Below, in pieces: positions 8,061 to 14,968 of a stretch of DNA of 64,000 nucleotides. The translations under genes and the position numbers were made by a program. How positions within the stretch are numbered: position 1 is the first letter of the stretch; each line of letters opens with the position of its first letter. Location of the stretch: assembly GCF_014195535.1 (NCBI RefSeq), contig NZ_JACIBY010000002.1, forward strand, positions 476,206-540,205, written 5' to 3'. The DNA is from Runella defluvii. GTDB taxonomy: Bacteria; Bacteroidota; Bacteroidia; Cytophagales; Spirosomataceae. The notes beneath the pieces were generated by a model. That model did not search any database. It was given only the letters and a program-made list of their open reading frames with translations, and was not told the origin of the DNA.

Positions 8061-9056
8061 GTGCAAGTTAGCCAAAAATCTAAATTTCGCTGGATTATCG
8101 TCTCCCTTGTGTTGAGCATAATCTTGATGAGTATCAAGTTCGCCGCGTTCTATTTGACCCATTCCAACGCCATTCTTAGCGACGCTCTCGAATCCATCAT
8201 TAACGTCATTGCTAGTGCCTTTGCGTTCTATAGCATTTACCTTTCTTCGCAACCCAAAGACCATGACCACCCGTATGGACACGGCAAAATTGAGTTTTTT
8301 TCGTCAGGTTTTGAAGGAGCACTTATCATCATAGCTGGGGTCTGGATTGCCGTCGAGGCTGTTCAGCATCTACTTCATCCTCAGCCCGTTGAACACCTCG
8401 ACTGGGGCGTTTTTCTTATTCTGTTGACCGTTGTCATCAACGGAGCGTTGGGTTATTATTTACAAAAAGTAGGAAAAACGACTCGCTCGGAAGCCCTCAT
8501 TGCCGACGGCAAACACCTTGTTACCGACAGCTTGAGCAGCGTTTTGATTTTGGTCGGATTGAGCTTGTTGATGCTTACCAAAATTCAGTGGATTGACAGC
8601 GCAGCATCGTTGGTGTTGTCATTAGTGATTTTTTACAACGGTTTTAAACTTATTCGTACCTCGGTGGGAGCTTTGATGGACGAAACCGACCCCGAGTTGT
8701 TTGAACATGCTGTTGATATTTTACGCAACCACAAACAAGACTATTGGGTGGATGTGCACAACATGCGGATTCAAAAGTACGGCTCAGACCTCCACATCGA
8801 CTGCCATTTGACGCTCCCTTATTATTGGGATTTGCAACAAGTCCACCAAGCCGTTCATGAATTTGAAGATGCACTCGAAGCCAATTACGTTGGCAACGTG
8901 GAGCTTTTTATCCATGCCGACCCTTGCCTCCCCGACTGCTGCAAGTACTGCCGTCTCGAAGGCTGCCCCGTGCGAAGCAAAGCTTTCAAAAAGGACATTG
9001 ATTGGAGCATCCACAACTTGTCGAAAAATCAAAAGCACTTCGTAGAAGCCGATTGA
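8061..9056 (+). CDS. Cation diffusion facilitator (CDF) family transporter
   Basis: 331 residues from GTG 8061; an in-frame ATG at 8010 would add 17 residues but lies upstream of a promoter-like -7 box. The N-terminal half has the CDF membrane domain (SNAILSDALESIINVIASAF, with the conserved Asp in TM2), then HDHPYGHGKIEFFSSGFEG and a second metal-site region DGKHLVTDSLSS. The C-terminal cytoplasmic domain (residues about 195-290) follows. CDF proteins export Zn2+, Fe2+ or Mn2+ using the proton gradient. Unusually, the tail is Cys-rich (HADPCLPDCCKYCRLEGCPV), which may bind metal. The ion is not predictable from sequence alone. Confidence 0.88.
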   Translation: MQVSQKSKFRWIIVSLVLSIILMSIKFAAFYLTHSNAILSDALESIINVIASAFAFYSIYLSSQPKDHDHPYGHGKIEFFSSGFEGALIIIAGVWIAVEAVQHLLHPQPVEHLDWGVFLILLTVVINGALGYYLQKVGKTTRSEALIADGKHLVTDSLSSVLILVGLSLLMLTKIQWIDSAASLVLSLVIFYNGFKLIRTSVGALMDETDPELFEHAVDILRNHKQDYWVDVHNMRIQKYGSDLHIDCHLTLPYYWDLQQVHQAVHEFEDALEANYVGNVELFIHADPCLPDCCKYCRLEGCPVRSKAFKKDIDWSIHNLSKNQKHFVEAD

Positions 9057-9138
9057 CTACAAGGCCAACTAGAGGAAAAATGTATTTTTGAATATTGATA
9101 TATAAGCCTTACATTTAACTCATTAAAATATTACAATA

Positions 9139-9357
9139 ATGGATTTACTGATTCAAGTACGAGATACAGAAGCCCCATTTTTATTGGAATTGCTTGAAAA
9201 GTTTGACTTTGTAAAGGTGAAGCAAAAGACAGAACATTCGCCTGTTTTGGAAAGTTTAGATCGTAGCCTTAAACAGATGCAAGACATGAGGGCGGGCAAA
9301 TTGCCTAAACCTGCTATTGCTGAGCTCTTTGATCGGAACGCCGAAACGAATGAATGA
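9139..9357 (+). CDS. Small antitoxin of a type II toxin-antitoxin pair
   Basis: 72 residues. It overlaps the downstream toxin gene by 8 bp, as expected for coupled TA genes. The N-terminus (MDLLIQVRDTEAPFLLELLE, then KFDFVKV) resembles the start of the second antitoxin in this window (46632-46856), and the charged C-terminal half is the likely toxin-neutralising region. No classical HTH is evident. The sequence just upstream is AT-rich and could hold an autoregulated promoter. The antitoxin role is inferred from the clearly RelE/ParE-like neighbour. Confidence 0.78.
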   Translation: MDLLIQVRDTEAPFLLELLEKFDFVKVKQKTEHSPVLESLDRSLKQMQDMRAGKLPKPAIAELFDRNAETNE

Positions 9358-9688
9358 GTTATTGATAACATTTACTCCAGAGTTTAGGCGTGAGTATAAA
9401 CAACTGTCTAAAAAATATCGCTCTCTCGATGCCGATATGCAGGGTTTAATAGCCAAACTCCAAGAAAATCCTACACTCGGTACCTCTTTGGGCAATAACG
9501 CCTACAAAATACGACTAGCTATTACTTCTAAAAACAAAGGAAAAAGCGGTGGAGCAAGGGTAATAACCTACTACATTTCGGACGATACCGAGCTGTACCT
9601 ACTCTCTATCTACGATAAATCCGAACAAGAAAAAATTAGCGACAACGATATTAAAATCCTAATTCACAAAGCTTTGGGCGATAAATAG
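9350..9688 (+). CDS. RelE/ParE-superfamily toxin
   Basis: 112 residues from ATG 9350, which overlaps the antitoxin stop; an earlier frame start at 9317 lies deeper inside the antitoxin. The pattern FTPEFRREYKQLSKKYRSL, then LGNNAYKIRLAI, GGARVITYYI and LYLLSIYDKSEQEKI is that of RelE/HigB-type ribosome-dependent mRNA interferases, including the central Arg-Val-Ile-Tyr-Tyr strand and the C-terminal basic helix. Complete and apparently intact. Part of an accessory patch containing RHS remnants. Confidence 0.85.
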   Translation: MNELLITFTPEFRREYKQLSKKYRSLDADMQGLIAKLQENPTLGTSLGNNAYKIRLAITSKNKGKSGGARVITYYISDDTELYLLSIYDKSEQEKISDNDIKILIHKALGDK

Positions 9689-9713
9689 AAAACCATTTCT
9701 TGGGGCTACTATC

Positions 9714-10010
9714 TTACCAATTTCTACCACTCAGTTCTAGGCCAAAAGCAGAGTAATTACGCAAAGCCAATACTTCGTTTGAGTTTTCATCGGTGCTTTG
9801 TTGAAGCAAGCCATCGCCATTTCTGTTGGCGAATAAGGCGTGTTGATTTCCTAAGTGGTCGGTTAAGACGTACTGCCATTGGTAAATATTAACCGAGCCA
9901 ATTTTAGCTAAGAACGCATCTTTTGCGGTGGCTTCAAAGCCTGGCAATAGGGTAGCTTGACCAGAACATTGGTACCAGTGGATTGTAGAATCAGTGTTAG
10001 AAGAGAAAAG
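9714..10010 (-). pseudogene. RHS/YD-repeat core fragment, decayed
   Basis: A 99-codon stretch opening directly after an in-frame TAG at 10011 and without an ATG. It contains the hallmark of the RHS-repeat-associated core: QWQYVLTDHLGNQHALFANR, then a Gly-Asp loop and NYSAFGLELSG. In intact RHS proteins this core is preceded by many YD repeats and followed by a variable toxin tip; here both are missing and the frame stops four codons after the SG. I read it as a truncated remnant of a polymorphic toxin. It is downstream, on the same strand, of two orphan ORFs that may be immunity genes. Confidence 0.75.
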
Positions 10011-10024
10011 CTATCTATCTGGGT

Positions 10025-10444
10025 CTAATCAATCTCTTTAAATTTCTCTACTTCTTCTATTGCTAACTTATAGGCCAAATCAAAACTTGAATAATCCAGT
10101 TGATTATGAATACATATCTTGACAAAACTATCTCTAACAATGGTCAATAGTTTCTTTATCCTTTCACCCTCGCTTGGTTCTTGTTTAAAATAATTGAACA
10201 AGTCAAAAGTTACATTACATTGACAGGAAGATCGAAAATCACCAAACTGGAAAATGTTGTCAAACTCCTTTGGTGGTATTAATGATAGAGAAAATACCTT
10301 GAGCCTCCTCACTTTTACATTTTTAAGTTCAAGGAAATGATCAAAGATATTCATAGCAGATATCATATATTGATTTATTTCACTCCGAACTTCATCTGGT
10401 AAAGAAGCCCATTCGACTGTTGAAAAATTTAAGCTAATCCTCAT
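10025..10444 (-). CDS. Hypothetical protein, candidate orphan immunity protein
   Basis: 139 residues, soluble, Phe- and acid-rich (NFSTVEWASLPDEVRSEINQ, later CQCNVTFDLFNYFKQEPSEG). I do not recognise the family. Size, lack of a signal peptide, low-GC composition relative to neighbours and position next to an RHS core remnant match genes for immunity proteins to polymorphic toxins, so that role is a context-based guess. A decayed frame ending 7 bp upstream of this ATG could be the last codons of a former toxin tip. Confidence 0.5.
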   Translation of the reverse strand: MRISLNFSTVEWASLPDEVRSEINQYMISAMNIFDHFLELKNVKVRRLKVFSLSLIPPKEFDNIFQFGDFRSSCQCNVTFDLFNYFKQEPSEGERIKKLLTIVRDSFVKICIHNQLDYSSFDLAYKLAIEEVEKFKEID

Positions 10445-10451
10445 ACCTATT

Positions 10452-10640
10452 TTATTTAGGGATTGTAAAAGGGCCAGACAAATCTTGCCCTCTTGGAAGT
10501 CTGCCGCAATCTAAGCCAAATTTGGTAACCTAGTGAATTTCACAAAATTTGGCTACCCATCTTTCACGGATATTTCTGTGCCAAAGTGCATAATCAAAGA
10601 CGTATAACAATTCGTAGTCGCCCCAAGGGTGGATCTGGCA
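10452..10640 (-). pseudogene. Decayed reading frame with in-frame TAG codons
   Basis: Directly in frame after the stop of the 111-residue ORF upstream, the sequence reads 36 sense codons (including HPWGDYELLYVFDYALWHRN), a TAG, then 25 sense codons (including KFGLDCGRLPRGQDLSGPFT) and TAA. The frame is thus interrupted only by TAG. The last segment ends just before the start of the 139-residue ORF and could be the residue of an RHS toxin C-terminus. Coding status is uncertain; short open stretches of this length can arise by chance. Confidence 0.3.
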
Positions 10641-10976
10641 CTAACTAATTACACCATCCGTAACAAAAAATACTTCTGTCAAGTTGAAGTCAAAAAATAT
10701 ACCTATTCTTCTATTGGAAGAATAAAAGGCACAATATTTAATATTATTACCTTCACATTTCTCTAAACAATTCAAAAAATATTGAATTTTAGATTGTTTA
10801 TAATAGTCTTTATTCAAAACCTCTTTTAAAAGTAAAAGGCGCTTTGAGTAAATTTCTTGCAAGGATTTTACAGAAACTATATCAATTTCCCCAACCTCTT
10901 TAACACTCGTTATCAATGATTTTTGATTCTCATTAAGCATTGATGATTCTTTCACCATTCGCTCTATTGCTTTCAT
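10641..10976 (-). CDS. Hypothetical 111-residue protein
   Basis: Soluble, Lys/Glu-rich helical N-terminal 75 residues (KSLQEIYSKRLLLLKEVLNK) and a short beta-rich end (YCAFYSSNRRIGIFFDFNLT, ending VTDGVIS). The family is not recognised. Markedly AT-rich compared with flanking housekeeping genes, in keeping with acquired DNA. It may be another immunity-type gene of the RHS remnant region, or a truncated protein, since the same frame continues past its TAG stop. The start is the only ATG that gives a full-length frame. Confidence 0.45.
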   Translation of the reverse strand: MKAIERMVKESSMLNENQKSLITSVKEVGEIDIVSVKSLQEIYSKRLLLLKEVLNKDYYKQSKIQYFLNCLEKCEGNNIKYCAFYSSNRRIGIFFDFNLTEVFFVTDGVIS

Positions 10977-11157
10977 TTTTTAGATGGAATTATTGGCAAC
11001 AATTCTAACATTTTCTCCTATTAGATATGGGTTTATATAAAAAATTGTACCTATTTAAGTTTTTTCACCAACAATAAAGCGGGCAGTACAAAAACCAAAC
11101 CTCATTCAGGACATTGAAAATGTGCTATAAAGTAACTTTAAATAGTTATTTGATAAC

Positions 11158-12474
11158 TTACTTTACCACTTGCCAAACTCCGTACATACTCACCATTAAA
11201 ATCGACACGACGCTTAACCAGAAGAAGAAGTTGTAGGTAGGTGTGGGTGAAAGGGATGCGGGCAATTCTCGGTAGCGAAACACCAACGCTACCCAAAGTA
11301 CCAAAAGCAGCAAAATAGAAGTTGCAATTCCGCCCAAAAGAATCATCGTAACGGGCATCTGAATAACCAAAAAAAGCACGCACCAAATGATAGGAAAAGC
11401 CCACGAAAGCATTCCTATCACGCGTTTGCGCGAGGCTTCGTCGTCGAATTTGACCCAGCCGAGTTGCCCAAATGCATCGCCAAAAATCCGTGACCAACTG
11501 GCCGTCGCGGTAAAAAGGGTAGAGTAAAGCACAAAGAAAGCACCAATCAAAAAAATCACTTTGGCCCATTCGCCCAGCGTTTGGGTAAACAGTTTTGAAA
11601 GGGTTTCGATCATGGCATAGCCTTCGGGCACTTCGCCGTGTTGGTGCAACAATGCCGCTCCCAACAAATAAAAAGCCGCCGTTACGAGGGTATAAACAAT
11701 CATCGAACACACGGCATCCAAGTACATCACTTTTATCCAACCTTTGGCTCGGTCGGCCCATTCGGGGCTACCGTCGTTGGGGCCTGCGTAGGCCGCGTAG
11801 CCTTTTTCGATGCACCAATAGTTGTAAAACATGATTTCGTCGCCGCCTACGCCCGTGATTCCAAAAGCGCCAATCGCCACGCCTGTCACCGCAGGCGGAA
11901 GTGAGAAAGACAAACCGCTGCTAAGTTGCTCCCAGCTAATGGCGTAAGGGGTAAATTGCAACAAAATAAGGGAAATGAGCACCGTAACGGTAAACAGAAT
12001 AATCATAATCAACGACCCTTGCTCGACGGGTTTGTAAAAACCACGATAGACCAACACAGCCGTAACGAGCGCTGCAATTGCTGCCCAAAGGTTTGTTCCC
12101 AAAAACGGGAATGTCATGTTAAGTACAATGGCAACGCCGCCCACAATCCCACCGACTTGTAGCAGTTTTAAGCCTTGCAGCGACAACCACAGCCAAATAC
12201 TCCAATGCGCCTTTCCCCACTTTTTACCATCGAGGCGGTTGAGTGACTGCATGGTAGGCACACCCGTGTAAATCGCATTTTTTCCAAACTCCAATTGCAA
12301 GGTTACTTTGACCAAACAACTCACCAACACCACCCAAAAAGTCACAAAACCCGCTTTGGCTCCCAACGCCGTCGTCGCAATCAGCTCGCCCGACCCCACA
12401 ATGGCTGCCGAAAGAATAAAACCAGGGCCAAGGTAACGAAAACGTTGAAAGAGGGTTTGGGGAGGCGCAAGCAT
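11158..12474 (-). CDS. Nramp-superfamily transporter with altered metal-site motifs
   Basis: 438 residues with about 11 transmembrane helices. TM1 has the family framework LGPGFILSAAIVGSGELIAT (residues 15-34), but the DPGN metal-binding motif of Mn/Fe transporters is replaced by GSGE (27-30). In TM6 the MPHN-type motif is replaced by GVGGDE (208-213). It is therefore related to Nramp but probably has a different substrate or ion coupling; Mg2+-type Nramp-related transporters also lack DPGN. It lies 12 bp downstream of the Xer recombinase gene. Family is secure; substrate is open. Confidence 0.82.
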   Translation of the reverse strand: MLAPPQTLFQRFRYLGPGFILSAAIVGSGELIATTALGAKAGFVTFWVVLVSCLVKVTLQLEFGKNAIYTGVPTMQSLNRLDGKKWGKAHWSIWLWLSLQGLKLLQVGGIVGGVAIVLNMTFPFLGTNLWAAIAALVTAVLVYRGFYKPVEQGSLIMIILFTVTVLISLILLQFTPYAISWEQLSSGLSFSLPPAVTGVAIGAFGITGVGGDEIMFYNYWCIEKGYAAYAGPNDGSPEWADRAKGWIKVMYLDAVCSMIVYTLVTAAFYLLGAALLHQHGEVPEGYAMIETLSKLFTQTLGEWAKVIFLIGAFFVLYSTLFTATASWSRIFGDAFGQLGWVKFDDEASRKRVIGMLSWAFPIIWCVLFLVIQMPVTMILLGGIATSILLLLVLWVALVFRYRELPASLSPTPTYNFFFWLSVVSILMVSMYGVWQVVK

Positions 12475-12486
12475 AGCAATGAAGAT

Positions 12487-13368
12487 TTATGCCTTGGGAT
12501 GGGCTTGTTTGTAGATTTTTTTGAGTTTTTCAATTGAATTGTGGGTATAAACCTGCGTCGCCGCCAAGCTACTGTGTCCCAGCAAATCTTTAATCGAATT
12601 AAGGTCGGCACCGTTGTTGAGCAAATGCGTCGCAAAGGTGTGCCGAAGTATGTGAGGGCTACGTTTTTGGAGTGATGTCACCGCCGACAAGTATTTTTTC
12701 ACAATGCGCTGAATCAGCACGGGATAGGCGGGTTCGCCTTTGTTGGTCAAAATCAGGCTTTGATCTGGAGGATTCGGAAACTGCTCGTTTCTACATTGTT
12801 GGTATTGCTTAATCATCTCGACCAAGCCTTTATAAATTGGCACCACGCGCTCTTTGCTCCGTTTTCCAAAGACCCGCAACGTTTGGTCATAGGCATTGAC
12901 GTCGCCGTCGCGGAGGGTAATCAACTCGGCCAAACGCATTCCTGTGCCGTACAACAACTCCAACACCAAACGGTCGCGCGTGCCTTCAAAATCGAGCGGA
13001 AACGTAATTTCGTCAAAAAGCAATTGTAGGCTTTTTTCTTCCACAAACTGCGGCAATGGTTTGTCGGTTTTGAGCGACGACACCCGCAGCATCGGATTAA
13101 TCGTGATGGCTTTACAACGCAACAAATACCCATAAAACGACCGCAGCGTGGCCAATTTTCGGTTCACGCTGCGGTGGTGTAATTCGGCTTCCACCATGCT
13201 TACTGCCCACCCTCTAATCATTCGAAAATCGGCCTTGGCCAAGTCTTGCAGTTGGTAGGTTTTTTCCAAAAACTCCTTAAACTGCTCCAAGTCTTTGGCA
13301 TACGCGGTGAGGGTATGCTGGCTCAAGCGTTTTTCGAAGGTCAGGTGTTGTAAGAAGGTTTCTATCAT
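12487..13368 (-). CDS. xerC: Tyrosine recombinase of the XerC/XerD type
   Basis: 293 residues, standard Xer length. It has an N-terminal SAM-like core-binding domain (residues 1-90) and a C-terminal catalytic domain with all six active-site residues: Arg145 in GTGMRLAEL, Lys169 in the GKRSKER beta-hairpin, His239 and Arg242 in HILRHTFATHLL, His265 in LLGHSS and Tyr274 in TQVYTH. It presumably resolves chromosome dimers at dif with a partner. No attachment site, phage or integron context is present, and neighbours are housekeeping-like, so a chromosomal Xer role is preferred. XerC versus XerD is not certain. Confidence 0.9.
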   Translation of the reverse strand: MIETFLQHLTFEKRLSQHTLTAYAKDLEQFKEFLEKTYQLQDLAKADFRMIRGWAVSMVEAELHHRSVNRKLATLRSFYGYLLRCKAITINPMLRVSSLKTDKPLPQFVEEKSLQLLFDEITFPLDFEGTRDRLVLELLYGTGMRLAELITLRDGDVNAYDQTLRVFGKRSKERVVPIYKGLVEMIKQYQQCRNEQFPNPPDQSLILTNKGEPAYPVLIQRIVKKYLSAVTSLQKRSPHILRHTFATHLLNNGADLNSIKDLLGHSSLAATQVYTHNSIEKLKKIYKQAHPKA

Positions 13369-13371
13369 TTT

Positions 13372-14061
13372 TTAGAGTTTTCTAATGCGCATATTTTTGT
13401 ACCAAACCTCATCCCCGTGGTCTTGGAGCGCGATTTTACCTTTGGCGTGCGGAGTCGCGTAGGCCCATTTCGTAAATTTACTTTTGGCCAACTGCGCCTT
13501 CCACGCATCGCCACCGTACTCGTATTCAACCACTTTTACGCCATTGACCCAGTGTTCGATGTGATTGCCGTCGATCACAATTTTAGCTTTATTCCACTGA
13601 CCCGCAGGTTTTGCTACCCACTTACTTGGGGCTTGCATGTCGTAATTCGCGCCTGTTTTTTGTTTATCGTTGATTTTCACCATTTTACCATTGTCGTTAA
13701 ATGGCGGATACCCTTCATCGTCAATCACTTGAAACTCAGGCCCTGAGTAATAAGGTGGATGTTTGGGGTCTTCAATGACTTTGTACATCACACCGCTGTT
13801 CATCTTCGCTGGAATTTTAAACTCAAACTCTAGCTCAAAACTTTCAAATTCTTCATCGGTGACCAAATCACCCGATTTTCCGTGGGTCATCAACGAACCG
13901 TCCATGACCATCCAGCCCGTCACTCCTTGTTTCCCGTAGGTATGCCACCCTTTGGTTGTTTTTCCATCAAACAAATTTTTCCAAGGGCCTGGCTTCGTCG
14001 CCTGCGCAGTACCCCCAACAATCAGGAGCGAGAGGAATAATACAATACGACTCTTTTTCAT
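13372..14061 (-). CDS. DUF1080 (3-keto-disaccharide hydrolase-like) exported protein
   Basis: 229 residues with a signal peptide (MKKSRIVLFLSLLIVGGTAQ, then A). The mature part shows the DUF1080 concanavalin-like fold: WKNLFDGKTTKGWHTYGKQG, then NSGVMYKVIE, GPEFQVIDDEGYPP, AGQWNKAKIVIDGNHIEHWV and the C-terminal IALQDHGDEVWYKNMRIRKL. Members act on 3-keto-glycosides or polysaccharide fragments in the periplasm. Close to a GH130-type enzyme and a ROK kinase, suggesting a small carbohydrate-use neighbourhood. Ends 3 bp upstream of the xer gene start. Confidence 0.9.
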   Translation of the reverse strand: MKKSRIVLFLSLLIVGGTAQATKPGPWKNLFDGKTTKGWHTYGKQGVTGWMVMDGSLMTHGKSGDLVTDEEFESFELEFEFKIPAKMNSGVMYKVIEDPKHPPYYSGPEFQVIDDEGYPPFNDNGKMVKINDKQKTGANYDMQAPSKWVAKPAGQWNKAKIVIDGNHIEHWVNGVKVVEYEYGGDAWKAQLAKSKFTKWAYATPHAKGKIALQDHGDEVWYKNMRIRKL

Positions 14062-14189
14062 CTTTTGTATAAATTGGTTTTAATTTTCTACAAATGTTTC
14101 GCCTCTTCGAGGCTGTTTTAAAAAAAATGCGTTTAACCTGTAAGAAATAGTAAATAACGTAAATCTTTTGCTGACTCCTATACTTCCCA

Positions 14190-14395
14190 ATGACGAAACC
14201 ACGGAATCCAATACGTTTTTCTTTCACCGATTGCGCGAGCGTCCACGCTCGTGCTCACTATGGTAAGGCTTCCAGCCTCAATAACACGAAAGGCTAGAAG
14301 CCTTCCTATCATCGGCACGAGGCACAACCTCGCGCCATCTCAAGTTAGTTCTTTTACTCATGACGAAACCACGGAATCCAATACGTTTTGCTTTC
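14190..14395. repeat. 36-bp direct repeat (14190-14225 and 14360-14395) flanking a palindromic element
   Basis: Two copies of a 36-bp sequence beginning ATGACGAAACCACGGAATCC differ at one base and are 170 bp apart. The right copy covers the last codons of the adjacent membrane-protein gene; the left copy is non-coding. The 134 bp between them hold a multi-hairpin element. This looks like a duplication of the gene's 3' end linked to insertion of that element. Confidence 0.85.
14231..14339. repeat. Composite multi-hairpin REP-like element
   Basis: At least four short inverted repeats lie in a row: CGAGCGTccACGCTCG, AGGCTtccAGCCT, AAGGCTagaAGCCTT and GCACGAGGcacaaCCTCGCGC. The outer hairpins (GCGCGAG/CTCGTGC and GGCACGAGG/CCTCGCGCC) and the inner ones are similar in inverted orientation, so the whole behaves like a two-sided repetitive element. 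It is flanked by the 36-bp direct repeat. No ORF is present in the 292-bp gap 14062-14353. Confidence 0.7.
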
Positions 14396-14965
14396 TTGGG
14401 GAACTCCTTCAAAGAACTTTTCGGTGACCATTCCCATCCAAAAACGGGGGTCGAACAAAAGCGTTTCACCACTTTTCAATTTCATTTCCCAATACCTAAC
14501 ATCAATACGCCCGCCTGGCGCATGAATAATTATTTTTTCAATTTCATTTACCGAGAAAATACGCTCTCCATCTGTTTCCCTTACTCCCATCATTTTATGG
14601 ATGGGGTCGAAGGTCACGGGGCGGTTTTTAGTCAATATCCGATAACGGTAATTCGGGTAAATAAGTAACACCGCTAAGCCAAAAAACAGCAATAGTACAA
14701 AGCTCCCTACCATTACTATTAAAGCACTATTGTTACGTGGGAGGTTGCTCAGAAACATCCAGATGAACAATAACCCCATGAAAATAAAAAAAACACCCAT
14801 AATCGTATCAAAACTTCGCCAATATTGTTTATCCGAGATGTCGTAGGTTTGTACTTGCTCCACTAACTCATACTCTTTTTCTACTCCTTCAATGAGTTTT
14901 TTACTGCCATACACCAACCAGCCGAATAGCCCAAAAATGAAGGCAAAAATCCAGAAAACGAACAT
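14354..14965 (-). CDS. Hypothetical membrane protein
   Basis: 203 residues with three hydrophobic segments: residues 1-18 (MFVFWIFAFIFGLFGWLVYG), about 53-72 and about 80-103. A soluble, beta-rich C-terminal domain of roughly 95 residues follows (VTFDPIHKMMGVRETDGERI, then EIEKIIIHAPGGRIDVRYWE). The layout resembles small PH-like membrane-anchored proteins, but I do not recognise a specific family. It starts 3 bp after the stop of the upstream GH130-like gene, so the two are probably co-transcribed. Its last ten or so codons are duplicated downstream as part of a 36-bp direct repeat. Confidence 0.7.
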   Translation of the reverse strand: MFVFWIFAFIFGLFGWLVYGSKKLIEGVEKEYELVEQVQTYDISDKQYWRSFDTIMGVFFIFMGLLFIWMFLSNLPRNNSALIVMVGSFVLLLFFGLAVLLIYPNYRYRILTKNRPVTFDPIHKMMGVRETDGERIFSVNEIEKIIIHAPGGRIDVRYWEMKLKSGETLLFDPRFWMGMVTEKFFEGVPQESKTYWIPWFRHE

Positions 14966-14968
14966 AGC

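Noticed and set aside
10452-10976. TAG codons read as an amino acid
   Set aside because: All other genes here use TAG and TAA as ordinary stops and no suppressor tRNA is visible. Mutational decay is simpler.
12487-13368. Xer recombinase as sign of an integrated element
   Set aside because: No attachment-site repeats, no tRNA and no phage or conjugation genes nearby; length and motifs are those of the chromosomal Xer proteins.
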